From Parelaphostrongylus tenuis (Eukaryota > Nematoda > Chromadorea > Rhabditida > Metastrongylidae): a DNA stretch of 64,000 nucleotides. The translations under genes were made by a program, and so were the position numbers. The stretch is from positions 1-64,000 of the forward strand of contig JAHQIW010002110.1 in NCBI GenBank assembly GCA_019055375.1. Reading direction: 5' to 3'. Positions 48,700-58,532 of the stretch are shown here, piece after piece (within the stretch, counting starts at the first letter, position 1; every line of letters starts with the position of its first letter). A model generated the notes under the pieces. That model saw nothing but the letters and a program-made list of their open reading frames with translations. It made no database searches and had not been told where the DNA came from.

Positions 48700-49227
48700 C
48701 AATTCTACCTTTCGAAATTTGGTTTAGGGTGAAAATCACGAATGGAGGCATGGCTCAGGACTCCGTAGCATTCTGCTTACTTTCTTGCAGGTGGAGCCTA
48801 CAAAATTATCTTCTTGTGCTGATGAAAGAAGATGCACCCACTTTTTTTTCACGTTTTCATAAACCCAATTAGCCGGATGAAATGTAACTTATAAAGAGTA
48901 AAAATCTCACATCGCTGGTGGACTCGCGCTATATCGTGCAACCTAAAAAGGTGACTGAACGAGCACACAATAGCCTTTTGATATACTTGTTGGGTGAACT
49001 TTACAAGCCCTTCACGCAGATGACGTCTATATCAAACACTATGGGTGAGGCGCTGTCAGTTGAACAAGCGGGATTCCGATTTGATTTTTGGAGTACTATT
49101 TGTTATTCGTTCTACCGTTTAACGAGTGCATAGGAACGCCTGACAGCGTAGAAGCAAGCGTGGCCGTATGAGCGCTTTTCGACGAAGACGTAGAGCCGTT
49201 CATAGACAGCCAATAGCTAACTGCTAT
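48700..49227 (+). repeat. Inverted repeat, right arm (528 bp)
   Basis: Pairs with 47444-47972 across a 727-base spacer. The arms run from CAATTCTACCTTTCG to AGCTAACTGCTAT. Differences between arms are few, so the duplication is recent or kept alike by gene conversion. The right arm continues directly into an RTE 3' fragment. Confidence 0.9.
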
Positions 49228-49885
49228 TGAGCAACGCGCGCGGAACAGAATTTGTAACTATATGCTAGACGGAACGGTTTAGCTTCAGAGTTGAGCTGTT
49301 TGGGGAAGGTTTAAGGGCATCGAAGATGTAGTGAAGACAACAATGAACATCCGACTCCGTGCCCCACTTTTTGACTCGACGATTATCCCTGCCCTAACTT
49401 ATGCAGTAAAAACCTGGTCGCTACTTAAGTAGGATGAAAGATCACATGGCGTAATTGAACGCGCAGTCAAAAGGTCGATGCTACGAGTGTTCCGTATCTC
49501 AAAAATAGACAAAGGATACAAACTCCCGACCTTTGTAAACGATCGAGGATCAGAGACGCCGTTCCACATGCCAAGATGTCGAAAATAAGGTGGGCCGAGC
49601 ACATGATGCGTTTCAACGACAACCGAGGGACGAGAGCCGTTACCGACTGGATTCCCTGGTACATCAAGCGCTCTACAGGAGACAACCGACCCGTTGGTCC
49701 GATTTCTTCACGATAGGTGTAGAGAGAAAATATGATGTTCAGCGAATCCCTAGAGCGAGGAGGGCCCACTGGGCTACTCTTGAACGCCATAGAAAAAATG
49801 GAAGTTTCGGTGGTACCCACTCGAGTTACTCGGTGATAAACGGGATGACAGGTGATACAGGTGATGATACGATGGAATCACCTCC
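48960..49885 (+). mobile_element. RTE retrotransposon fragment, rearranged
   Basis: Frames resemble the 24.2-27.5 kb RTE but with stops and frameshifts: LLGELYKPFTQ (like ILRELYKDFTT), VEQAGFRFDFWSTI (like CEQAGFRKGFSTI, but in the wrong order relative to the previous piece), then IEDVVKTT, RAPLFDSTIIPALTYAVKTW and WSDFFTIGVERKYDVQRIPR, and the tail GACAGGTGATACAGGTGATG ending near 49880. The reversed order of the first two blocks shows internal rearrangement. Confidence 0.75.
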
Positions 49886-50701
49886 TCAGTTTATCTACTT
49901 AAGAATAATGCCGCATTGCATTTCAGTGTGAACACTAGTATATGAATATTTCATCCTTACCACGTTTTGTTTATGTTATATTCTAAGGTGAATTTCGGCG
50001 TACTTGTAGAAGATATTTGTGGTCTATTGCTGCTCTTCAGTGGTGATTAACACTTGTTACTTGCGATTGTTCACCATGAGCAAAGCAGTCGTCAGTGGTT
50101 TATTGCAGACCATGTAGGTCAGTAATCAAATTGTAGATATCGGCATGGCATATTTGCAACAAATTTGATTTTGTGTTGGCTTCTACACTGAATATAGCAG
50201 ATTTATTTCGAATGTGGTCGGTGTAACAGCAAGTGAGATATAATTTATTTACATTACTGATTGGGTATATGGTATATACTACTTATGGCAAACAAAAGTC
50301 CTTTCATGTTTGACATGTACTCGAAAGCGTCAAGCACATTGTAGCACACTTAAGATAACTACTCAAGTGAGTAAGTCTTAAATACCAGTAAATTTTTCAA
50401 AAATAGCTATGCAGGATACAACCGTATTGCAAAAAGAATTCTCTGTGCTCTAGAGAAGCCTCTCAATTGTTTGCTATTGTTTCAAATGGACCCACGATAG
50501 CATAGATAAGTTTAGTTTGATAAACGTATTATGAGTATAATAATATCTGCCAAGACTTGATCTTTGACCTTATCATAATATTGCAAATATTAGGTTCATG
50601 TACTGCGTAACGAGTACGTGACGTGAAGAGTTCTGTATGAAGTAACTAATCTTCTAAATAGCTGCAGTTTTGTTTTGCGATGATTTCAGTAATAATCTGT
50701 G

Positions 50702-50716
50702 CTCTCTCTCTCTCTC
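50702..50716 (+). repeat. (CT)n microsatellite
   Basis: About seven CT units. Nothing else is recognised between 49.9 and 51.0 kb. Confidence 0.7.
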
Positions 50717-50999
50717 GTGTTGCATGTTCGAAACGTCAGAATTTGCAACATGGGTCTATGTCTCTACTGCTGTTTGGGGTAGATAATAAATTATAGAGCT
50801 GTTCATTTCTTGGAAGGCGCTTTAAATAAAAAGGAATTCGAAAAAAGACCTCACTCTAGCAAGATTGCGAGACTGATCATTAATCAAATCTGTATCAGCT
50901 TGCTAATGCTCTCTTGAATGAGCTGCCAACAAATTCCAAGTTCGACTATCTGTTAACCTCGGCATAGTTTGAATAGATCAGTCTCTTCTTGTGTTTAAC

Positions 51000-51290
51000 C
51001 ACTCCGAGGTGTTAGTAGTATTATTTATTGAATATCAACGAAGCATATAACAATACAGTTAGTAATGCAGCACGAATATTACAGCAGTCGTGGTGGCTTA
51101 CGTTTCGGCAAGGTTCGCCATCTTCAGAGCCTGGAAAGGTCAAATTGATTCGCAAGTTATTAAATCAAAGGCCTTCATAACCCTAGCAGAAAACGTAAGA
51201 GATGAATTTTTGGGTCGCATAGAAAGAACTTCATTTAAAAAACACTCCACGCTTAAATGTTTTAGGTCTTTCAATTAATCATTGAAGATT
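51000..51290 (-). mobile_element. Penelope-like 3' end fragment
   Basis: On the minus strand it holds the last part of the 3' untranslated region (…TTGACCTTTCCAGGCTCTGAAGA as in 58.2 kb) and the hammerhead-like end. No coding part remains. Confidence 0.65.
51095..51131 (-). ncRNA. Penelope-end minimal hammerhead motif
   Basis: The minus strand reads GGCT, CTGAAGA, T-GGC...GCC, GAAA, CGTA, AGCC. GGCT and AGCC pair perfectly as stem I, the GGC/GCC stem is intact, and the palindromic ACGT would form a two-base stem III only in a dimer. This agrees with the hammerheads reported for Penelope-like elements. The base after CTGAAGA is unpaired, so activity is uncertain. Confidence 0.55.
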
Positions 51291-52195
51291 TGGAGTCTGT
51301 GCTTAAGTGAGACTGCGCCTAACTCAGGCCGGTAATATTAGCCTGAGCTATGGTGTGAGGTCACGCGTTATTACGAGGAAAATCCTTTTTGCGGTTCATT
51401 TTTGGGCCTTTGCTATGTATCCACATTGGATGTTTGTTTTTGTTGGCATTAATTTATCGTATTTCAAAGATTGACATACTCACAATAAAAGTAGATCTTT
51501 GTGTAGGAGGCCAGAAAACTATCATCTTTGGAAAAATTTGAACTTTAAAGAAAAATTGAAGAGTTTGAAAAACTTTGGAAAAAAGTAATTTAGAAACATC
51601 GTCACCTGAATCGACAATGTAGATTACAACTGGGACATTGGCGAAGAATAAACGGAAGGTCACAACAATCACATATTTTCACCTGCGATCATTTTACGCC
51701 ACACGAACTCAGCCAAGTAAGACTCCAAGATATGGGGTGCGATCCCTCGGGTGCCGTCTGTTGCACCATGTTGCAGATCCCCACATCCTTCCGACTGTTT
51801 TAGAGTGAGTACTTGTGTGTGGATCTACAAAATTGTGACGATGACTAATCGTAAAGTGCTGGAAACCAGGTTTTTGTCCGTCTTCAGTTATCTACCCTTT
51901 CCAACAATCGGAACAGATCGTAGAACCTTGGGCAACGTTGTTTTCGGGAATTACATGATAATTTAGGCAACGCAGATGGTCCATATGGTCCAAACCTACC
52001 AACCTCGAAAAGGCTTCAAACACTCTCATAGACTGATTTAAAATTCCCATTCTTCCGGTAATAACCGTGGTGGATACGTCGTCAGACCGACTTTTACTAA
52101 ATCCCGTCATGTGGATTAAAAATGGAATTGACCTCACAAACTGTCATCCTATTTGAAGCTTGCTTGAGGTTGACTCATCTTCTTCAGAATCAGTG

Positions 52196-52340
52196 GCTGA
52201 CGTTCCGGCGGTTTCTCCTTCTCTAGCCCTGTTTTCTCAGGTGTAGGACTATCTGTCGAAGCCATACAGTTCAAAAGGAGGTAGTTCTACGCGTGACAAA
52301 AAGGCTCTGAAGTACTCGAAGTCATCGAAACGTCAGCGTT
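52196..52340. mobile_element. Two worn Penelope ends, head to head
   Basis: 52196-52237 on the minus strand keeps GGCT...CCGCCGGAACGTC-AGCC. 52303-52337 on the plus strand keeps GGCTCTGAAG...TCGAAACGTC-AGC. Both keep stem I and the 3' core but have degenerate middles. The opposed arrangement again resembles the Penelope pairs. Confidence 0.4.
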
Positions 52341-52429
52341 AGCCATCGTTGATTTGAAGAAAATACAGCAACTTCAAGCAAGGCTTGAATGAAAAGTCAT
52401 TCATCTCTGAGTCATACAACTGGATACTA

Positions 52430-52780
52430 AGACGGCCCGTCTTCAGTGACAGTGAGAGCCACAGCACAGAGATACCGGGCTGGCTTAGCTGATTTGTTCC
52501 TCGGAATCCCGAGACAAGCCTAGCCGGGGCTCCCTCAGGTCGCCCCCCACATCACAGCAGTCCCCGGCCCCTGTGGATCAGAAGGAGACTACTAACTTCT
52601 GATTTGTAGACACCAAGACGGCGGTTATTCCTGGTACGATTTACTCCTAACTGTGCTTTCCGGCTGGAAACGCCGGAGTTCTTCACAGCTTGGCAGCCAG
52701 GCCCTGCTGGGGATTGAACTCCCGCTCTACTTTGCAGTCCGAGATCCAAGGATATCCCAAGGCAAGATGAGGCGGTAAAC
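52430..52780 (-). mobile_element. GC-rich tRNA-like repeat
   Basis: A GC-rich island in AT-rich surroundings. The minus strand has a B-box-like GAGTTCAATCCCC (about 52711-52722) preceded by tRNA-like spacing. It is possibly a third SINE family. Only one copy is in the window, so the boundaries are guesses. Confidence 0.4.
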
Positions 52781-53694
52781 CATTTGGGAGGCATACACAT
52801 TGATTTCGATCACTTCTGTCGTACGTTTATGAGAATTACGGGGGTAGAAACTATTAGGACCAACTTTTTCTTAACCCCTAAGGGAGGAAATAAAGCAGCT
52901 GATGTACATGATTGTTCGAAGGCCTTTCTTGCTGGGCAGAACTTTTCTCCTGGACATTTGGTAATCATTAGAAAGCGTAAATCTTTGCGATTTCAACAAA
53001 ATGTTTGATTTTTGTAAAAGCTTTTTTATTACGTTGTAGCAGCGAAAATAAAACTTAAAACCATGTTTTACTCAAAGTTTGATTTATTTGCTCAGCTGGC
53101 GCTTGTATATGGCTCTTCGCCAAACTCTTACTAGTCATTCAATAGCCCAAATCTTGAGGATTTCGATGCTGCAATTGGTTTTTTGATGGGTTACCATAGA
53201 ATGCTGTAAAGACGGAGCTCACGTTTCGCACTTGAGTCTTCATTGCATAGAAAAATTATATATGCACGAAAAACATATGACAATATAGAGAAAATTATGG
53301 AGTATAAACGTAACACGAAAAACCTAAGGCTTTACTTCCCAAATAGAGGAAAACCCTGGCTGAATGACGAAAATCGCGCGCCTCTTGCGGGTTGAGCCGC
53401 GCAGTCGATCAACTGCCGTCCCCAACGGGTTAATCTCGGCATCTTGTCTAGCATATCAGTTTCTAGGTTAGAGCCGGATTTCGCGTAAGGAGTTATTTTC
53501 GGTTGAGGTTTTTGAAACGCTTTGGCAGAGTGGACTCGTTGTCCGATCTTTCTGAACTCTAAAGAAGGCGAAATCGCCGCAACGCCAGCCGTCGTCGATT
53601 TCGAAAAAGATATGCCAAGGACAAGAGAACTTTGAATAAAAGAGCAGTTCACTGGTGTTCCAAGGCATGATTGAAATCTCAGAGCTCGTCTTCC

Positions 53695-53815
53695 GTGGAA
53701 TCTAGTGCGGAAAATTTCTGAATTACGGGGAAATGACCCCGGGAAAGTGGGCGAGACGAGGGTTCGACTCCCACCCGAGGCGTTCAAAGTCCTGAACATC
53801 ACTCACAATCTTTTG
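53695..53815 (+). mobile_element. SINE fragment with B-box
   Basis: Contains GGGTTCGACTCCC (53760-53772) and a GAACATCACTCACAA tail like that of SINE family A. The A-box half is not recognisable. Confidence 0.5.
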
Positions 53816-54274
53816 TTAAAATAATGACGTCATAAAGTGCTAAAAAAGCGATAAGGTAAAAGAATCCCAGTGGAAACGCGAGCACAAAAAGCGGAAGAGA
53901 CGCCCGATGATAGCGATCGACAATATCGATCGATAGATCATAATAAAAAGACGACAAGTATGGGAAGCCTAGGCTTTAACGAACCACCGGCGAGACAGAA
54001 AACAACTAAATAACAATTGACCACGAGTATGACGTCATCTATTCCCGGGATACGGTAGCCTAAGTAGACGTGTCTCTTGCGATTACGGTAGCTCAATATC
54101 GACGAGGCGTACACCTTGCTAAGTGTGATTTTTTTCGCAGAATCTTTTTTTTCCGTATATTTCTGTAAGGCATTTTTACATAAAAATGCTAGAAACTGTT
54201 CCATCATCACATACGCCTCCCTCCTTGCTTCAATGCAGGGCTGAATGTGGGGCGGGGGTCACTGACGAGGAGGA

Positions 54275-54360
54275 CGTACCTCCGAAACACCGGTGTATGA
54301 CCCTGGTGTAACAACGTCGTTTTTGAGCTCGACTCATTCTTTTTTGAAATCCAATAATAT
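54275..54360. repeat. Dispersed repeat shared with 5168-5270
   Basis: Same CGAAACACCGGTGTATG and ATTCTTTTTTG phrases in the same order as the earlier copy. Confidence 0.5.
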
Positions 54361-54421
54361 TCAGATATCGATCGGGTCACTGGCTGAGACAAATCCAAAG
54401 ACCACACAGCAAAAACCACTG

Positions 54422-54513
54422 AACCTTCACCACATTTGGTGCATCGGTTGGGAATCGAACCCGGGTCGCCCGCCACGCGGGCGAGCATTTTGGCACTAAA
54501 CCTTCACCACATT
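54422..54513. repeat. 15-bp target duplications flanking the tRNA-Gly retrocopy
   Basis: AACCTTCACCACATT at 54422-54436 and again at 54499-54513, with the retrocopy between. Confidence 0.75.
54437..54498 (-). pseudogene. Retroposed tRNA-Gly, 5' truncated, with CCA tail
   Basis: The minus strand reads an AGTG..AAAATGCTCGCC D-arm region, a GC-rich anticodon arm, GGGTTCGATTCCC (T-arm) and CCGATGCA followed by CCA. The non-genomic CCA shows that a mature tRNA was reverse transcribed. Identical 15-bp direct repeats (AACCTTCACCACATT on the plus strand) lie at 54422-54436 and 54499-54513. The first roughly 10 nucleotides of the tRNA are missing. The anticodon loop appears flipped: it reads CCGCGTGGCGGG where tRNA-Gly has CCTGCCACGCGGG. 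Confidence 0.75.
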
Positions 54514-55741
54514 CGCCAAGCAATTTTTGAATCGAAGTGAACTTTACTGGATGTCCTTTCTTGCACAGACGTTTGGATTGCGACATGCCGTGTCTTTGCA
54601 GGAGCATGACGGCTTCCTTTCGGTGCTTCGCGAAGCAAAAATGCTCATGATTAAGGGAAACCGATGACAATCAAAAGTCCAGTTAGAGGCAGTTGACTCA
54701 CAATGACTAGTCAATGTGGGAATGCTGAGATGGCTCGTCAGCTAGGGGCCAGTATTGCGAACTCCCATCCATATAAGTGGCGATGCGTGGTGGCCAGGTG
54801 CCGTCGCTGCATGAGCGCCCTAGCCTATTACAGCTCACTAAGAAGTCTTTTCGAACCAAATGCAGTAGTGGAATTAGGAGAATTCAGACTATCGAATGGT
54901 TATTAAATTTCTCAGGGAATTGCTCTCTCCCGACGAGACACGCACTGAAACGCCTCAAGTGCGAAACATACTTTTATTTGGCTGTTACAGCGAACTGAAA
55001 GGTTTCCTTCAAAATCTAAGTATTTGGCTGAAATTGTCTAGATATTAATTATTGATTGAGCTAAGAAGCAACTTGGAAAATTTGAAAAACACCTTTGTTT
55101 ATGAAGGGGCGGAAAACAGCGATTTTTTGATTGTGTGAAACCCACTCTTTCTGCGCGAATTGCAGGGCTTTAGGAAGTTCTTTCTAGAGAGATGACGCAT
55201 TTTTCATTCAGAAAGATTTGCTCTATCTAATGACTAAAGTTTTGTCATAAAAAACTTTTATCAGGCGAGAATTCCTCAAATGTGAAACGAAATCTGATCT
55301 TGGCTGGTACGGCGTTGAAAACATGCAATATGAGAAATAATGTATCCCTTCAAAATTCAATTGACTTAAGCTTCAGGTAATCATAATCTCAGATAACAGC
55401 AAAGAATGTGCTTCTACCGATGCCTCAAGTGATGCCGCCATAGCAGAACAGTCCCAAAAAAGTACCCAATTTTTTATACCGAATATTCAATACGTTTGAG
55501 ATCAAAACTCTGTCATGCAGAACTTACACGGTCTGAGTAAAAACGCTTCTTGCATTGGCTCCACCTCGTACCTGCTTGTCTAGCTTTGTTTCAAGCATAT
55601 GTGAGATTTCAATCCTCTGCAAACTCCATCACTGTACAATTCCCAAGGCCGACTGTCTATTAACCTCGGCGTGCTTCAATATAATTACTGTTTTCTTCTT
55701 TAAGCATAACACGAGATGTTACAATAAAATTTTTTATTCAC

Positions 55742-55776
55742 AGCTGACGTTTCGGCAGTTCGCCTTCTTCAGAGCC
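55742..55776 (-). ncRNA. Penelope-end minimal hammerhead motif
   Basis: The minus strand reads GGCT, CTGAAGA, A-GGC...GCC, GAAA, CGTC, AGCT. Stem I is GGCT/AGCT with one G-U pair. It is identical to the right-hand end at 58264-58298. Confidence 0.55.
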
Positions 55777-55980
55777 TGGAAAGGTCAAATTTGTCCGCAA
55801 TCCAATAAGCCAAACACCTCCAATACTCTTTTAGAAAAAATCACCAGACCTAGATTTCAATCGCATCAAGCACAAAATCAACTCTCAACATACTCACCGC
55901 TTTTTATATGTGTTCCACTGAATGATTCAAGTGGAGACAACCGCAAGGAGATCACATAGGCTCGTAATGCACCTTACCCA

Positions 55981-56466
55981 TCAAAATAACAGTCTTATAT
56001 ACTGACTAAAATCACGTGTGATAACAAGGCATTCCTCCTTGCGGTTCATAGTTGGATTGGTGGTATTAATCCAAAGTGCTTCAAGAAGTTTTCGCGCTGA
56101 TGTTTTTTGTTCCTGCACAAGGATGGTGACTTCAATCTCAAAATCAGCTCCGTCGTGTTTTTGTTCTCTATGCGTCCCTAGCGGGGTGTTCCGTCTTTTA
56201 AGACGCTTATCAGCTAGGTGTTCTTCTATGCGGGCATAGAGCGGCCTACCCGTTTCGCCAATATATTTATCGCTACACGCTTTGCAAGAGATTAGGTGGA
56301 CTGTACCTACGCTCGTGCAATCACCGTCTCTGCCGTTAGGACATGTTTTACAATCTTTCATTATACAGAGACGGTCATATAAGCGGTTGCGAACTAGTTG
56401 GCGTTTTAGAGTATTCGGTGGTATTTCAATAAGAGCCACCGATTGCTCTAAACCCGCTCTTTTCAA
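55981..56466 (-). CDS. Penelope GIY-YIG endonuclease domain
   Basis: This 161-codon frame is open to its natural stop. It shows the Penelope-type cysteine cluster (CIMKDCKTCPNGRDGDC, then HLISCKACSDK), YIGETGRPLYARIEEHL (the YIG half, with the catalytic Arg and the Glu/His run), GTHREQKHDGADFEIEVTIL and LEALWINTTNPTMNRKEE. The first GIY tyrosine is replaced by His (TVHLISC) in both members of the pair. The domain would nick target DNA for insertion. The upstream frame is broken in the thumb, so no full polyprotein can be made from this copy. Confidence 0.9.
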   Translation of the reverse strand: MKRAGLEQSVALIEIPPNTLKRQLVRNRLYDRLCIMKDCKTCPNGRDGDCTSVGTVHLISCKACSDKYIGETGRPLYARIEEHLADKRLKRRNTPLGTHREQKHDGADFEIEVTILVQEQKTSARKLLEALWINTTNPTMNRKEECLVITRDFSQYIRLLF

Positions 56467-56869
56467 ACAGCGTTTTATAGCTGTACTAATCTCATTTGAA
56501 GAGAACGGGAGTATGAACGGGATTTTTCTTTCATTCGAGTTTTCGTTCGGAGGCGCACTATTTCTTCTGAACCTAAGCCGAGGGCTACAAATTCATATCC
56601 ATTAGAAGTGCCTATTTCCCGAGCCAATTTCACGGTTTCTTCTCTCTGCTCCTCCCCGGTACATACATTTGCTGCTGTTCGAAACATGTTTTTTACTAGC
56701 GCCTTCTTCGTATGTGAGGGGTGAGAAGAGAGATAGTGAACCAGGATATTCTTATTACTTGGCTTCCGGCCACTTTGTTATGTAGCCGCTCTCGGTTAAA
56801 TTTTTTGTACGTAGCTCCAGTTTGAGTGCAACAGATAACCAAACAATCATCTATTATATCTACAATAGA

Positions 56870-57209
56870 CTAATGGCCGGAGATCCATTACTGTTGCTCC
56901 CACTTTCGACATAAAGGCAATCGCTAGGCTAGGCGCCAATCGCTGCCCCATTGCCAGCCCTCTGATTTGTGCGAAATACTTCCCGGACCATCAGAAGATT
57001 GAGCAGTTCACGCACTCTTTTAGCAGGACCATGAACTGCTCAGTCGACAAGCCATAGATGTTTACAGCTCCCTGGTGTTGTATCAGAAGCTCATGTGTGG
57101 CTTGCAATGCGGAGTTATTCGATACGTTGGTGTATAAAGCAGTGACTTCGAATGACTCCATTACGTACGCGCTGTTCGGGTGCGCGTTACGTAGACGATC
57201 CAGGAACAT
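56870..57209 (-). CDS. Penelope reverse-transcriptase palm fragment
   Basis: The minus frame from 57209 has YVMESFEVTALYTNVSNN (motif A, where SFDVTALYTNV is usual) and ELLIQHQGAVNIYGLSTEQF. The next frame has IRGLAMGQRLAPSLAIAFMS (motif B). The YIDD catalytic box follows near 56870 but is broken by one extra base in the TATAATAGATGAT stretch, after which an internal deletion leads to the thumb region. It is non-functional. Confidence 0.8.
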
Positions 57210-57353
57210 CTGAGTGTTCGTCAGATGAGCAAATAAGCTTAAGCGAGAGCGGCTACATCACAAAGTGGTACTGGAAGCCAAGTAGTAAAAATATCCTGGT
57301 TCACTATCTTCTCTTCTCATCCCTCACATACGAAAAAGGCGCTAGTAAAGAAC

Positions 57354-57995
57354 ATGTTTCGAACAGCAGCCAGCGCATGTACTGGAGAGGAGCAGAGAGA
57401 AGAAACCGTGAAATTGGCTCGGGAAATAGCCACTTCTAATGGATATGAATTTGTAGCCCCTCGGCTTAGGTTTAGAGGAAATAGTGCGCCTCCGAACGAA
57501 AACTCGAATGAAAGAAAAATCCCGTTCATACTCCCGTTCTTTTCAAATGAGATTAGTACAGCTATAAAACGCTGTTTGAAAAGAGCGGGTTTAGAGCAAT
57601 CGGTGGCTCTCATTGAAATACCACCGAATACTCTAAAACGTCAACTAGTTCGCAACCGCTTATATGACCGTCTCTGTATAATGAAAGATTGTAAAATATG
57701 TCCTAACGGCAGAGACGGTGATTGCACGAGCGTAGGTACAGTCCACCTAATCTCTTGCAAAGCGTGTAGCGATAAATATATTGGCGAAACGGGTAGGCCG
57801 CTCTATGCCCGCATAGAAGAACATCTAGCTGATAAGCGTCTTAAAAGACGGAACACCCCGCTAGGGACGCATAGAGAACAAAAACACGACGGAGCTGATT
57901 TTGAGATTGAAGTCACCATCCTTGCGCAGGAACAAAAACATCAGCGCGAAAACTTCTTGAAGCACTTTGGATTAATACCACCAATCCGACTATGA
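57354..57995 (+). CDS. Penelope thumb and GIY-YIG domain, frameshifted at the end
   Basis: 213-codon frame: thumb/linker (MFRTAASACTGEEQREETVK, LAREIATSNGYEF), then the same cysteine cluster and GIY-YIG region as the left copy (YIGETGRPLYARIEEHL). It leaves frame after TILAQEQK because an A-run has five As against six in the left copy, so the last roughly 40 residues (LEALWINTTN...) are lost. The domain is otherwise preserved. Confidence 0.85.
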   Translation: MFRTAASACTGEEQREETVKLAREIATSNGYEFVAPRLRFRGNSAPPNENSNERKIPFILPFFSNEISTAIKRCLKRAGLEQSVALIEIPPNTLKRQLVRNRLYDRLCIMKDCKICPNGRDGDCTSVGTVHLISCKACSDKYIGETGRPLYARIEEHLADKRLKRRNTPLGTHREQKHDGADFEIEVTILAQEQKHQRENFLKHFGLIPPIRL

Positions 57996-58263
57996 ACCGC
58001 AGGGAGGAATGCCTTGTTATCACACGTGATTTTAGTCAGTATATAAGACTGTTATTTTGATGGGTAAGGTGCATTACGAGCCTATGTGATCTCCTTGCGG
58101 TTGTCTCCACTTGAATCATTCAGTGGAACACATATAAAAAGCGGTGAGTATGTTGAGAGTTGATTTTGTGCTTGATGCGATTGAAATCTAGGTCTGGTGA
58201 TTTTTTCTAAAAGAGTATTGGAGGTGTTTGGCTTATTGGATTGCGCACAATTTGACCTTTCCA

Positions 58264-58298
58264 GGCTCTGAAGAAGGCGAACTGCCGAAACGTCAGCT
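58264..58298 (+). ncRNA. Penelope-end minimal hammerhead motif
   Basis: GGCT (58264-58267), CTGAAGA (58268-58274), A-GGC...GCC, GAAA (58287-58290), CGTC, AGCT (58295-58298). Predicted cleavage follows the C at 58294. The fold is the same as at 55742-55776 in the opposite sense. Confidence 0.55.
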
Positions 58299-58444
58299 GT
58301 GAATAAAAAATCTCATTGTCATCACTATACCATAGAATGTAGAGGTTTTGGTAGACCTAGAAAGTACTTTGCAGTACCGTTAACCTACTCTCATGATTTT
58401 ATAAGTGGTACTCTGAATTAAAAGAACTCAAGGGACTACTCCTA

Positions 58445-58532
58445 CATGTGTTAGGAAAAATGGAAAGGCTTACTGCTGTCATTTTTTATGTTAGTCGACA
58501 TCAATCGACGGCAGGTGATGCAGGTGATAGCA
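58445..58532 (+). mobile_element. RTE 3' end fragment
   Basis: GAAAAATGGAAAGGCTTACTG, then GACGGCAGGTGATGCAGGTGAT, matches the final codons and the TGATACAGGTG tail of the RTE at 24.2 kb. About 90 bases remain. Confidence 0.65.

Larger units (their letters stand above)
55690..57225 (-). mobile_element. Penelope-like retroelement, left (longer) member of the young pair
   Basis: In the minus sense it runs from the reverse-transcriptase fingers/palm (57209) through an internally deleted thumb to the GIY-YIG endonuclease (56466-55981), a 240-base 3' region and the hammerhead-like end at 55742-55776. It is 5' truncated at the inversion junction near 57225, where the opposing copy begins. Penelope-like elements encode one reverse transcriptase plus GIY-YIG protein and often insert as inverted partial copies, which fits. 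Confidence 0.85.
57226..58310 (+). mobile_element. Penelope-like retroelement, right (shorter) member of the young pair
   Basis: Plus-strand copy from the thumb region (ISLSESGYITKWYWKPSSKN, 57220s) through GIY-YIG to the end motif and GAATAAAAAA at 58308. It mirrors 55.7-56.8 kb at very high identity, forming about 1.05-kb palindrome arms around about 0.4 kb of palm sequence. Confidence 0.85.

Noticed and set aside
53332..53802. 156-codon minus-strand frame
   Set aside because: It overlaps a tRNA-like SINE piece and shows no protein motif. It is probably a chance frame in a less AT-rich patch.
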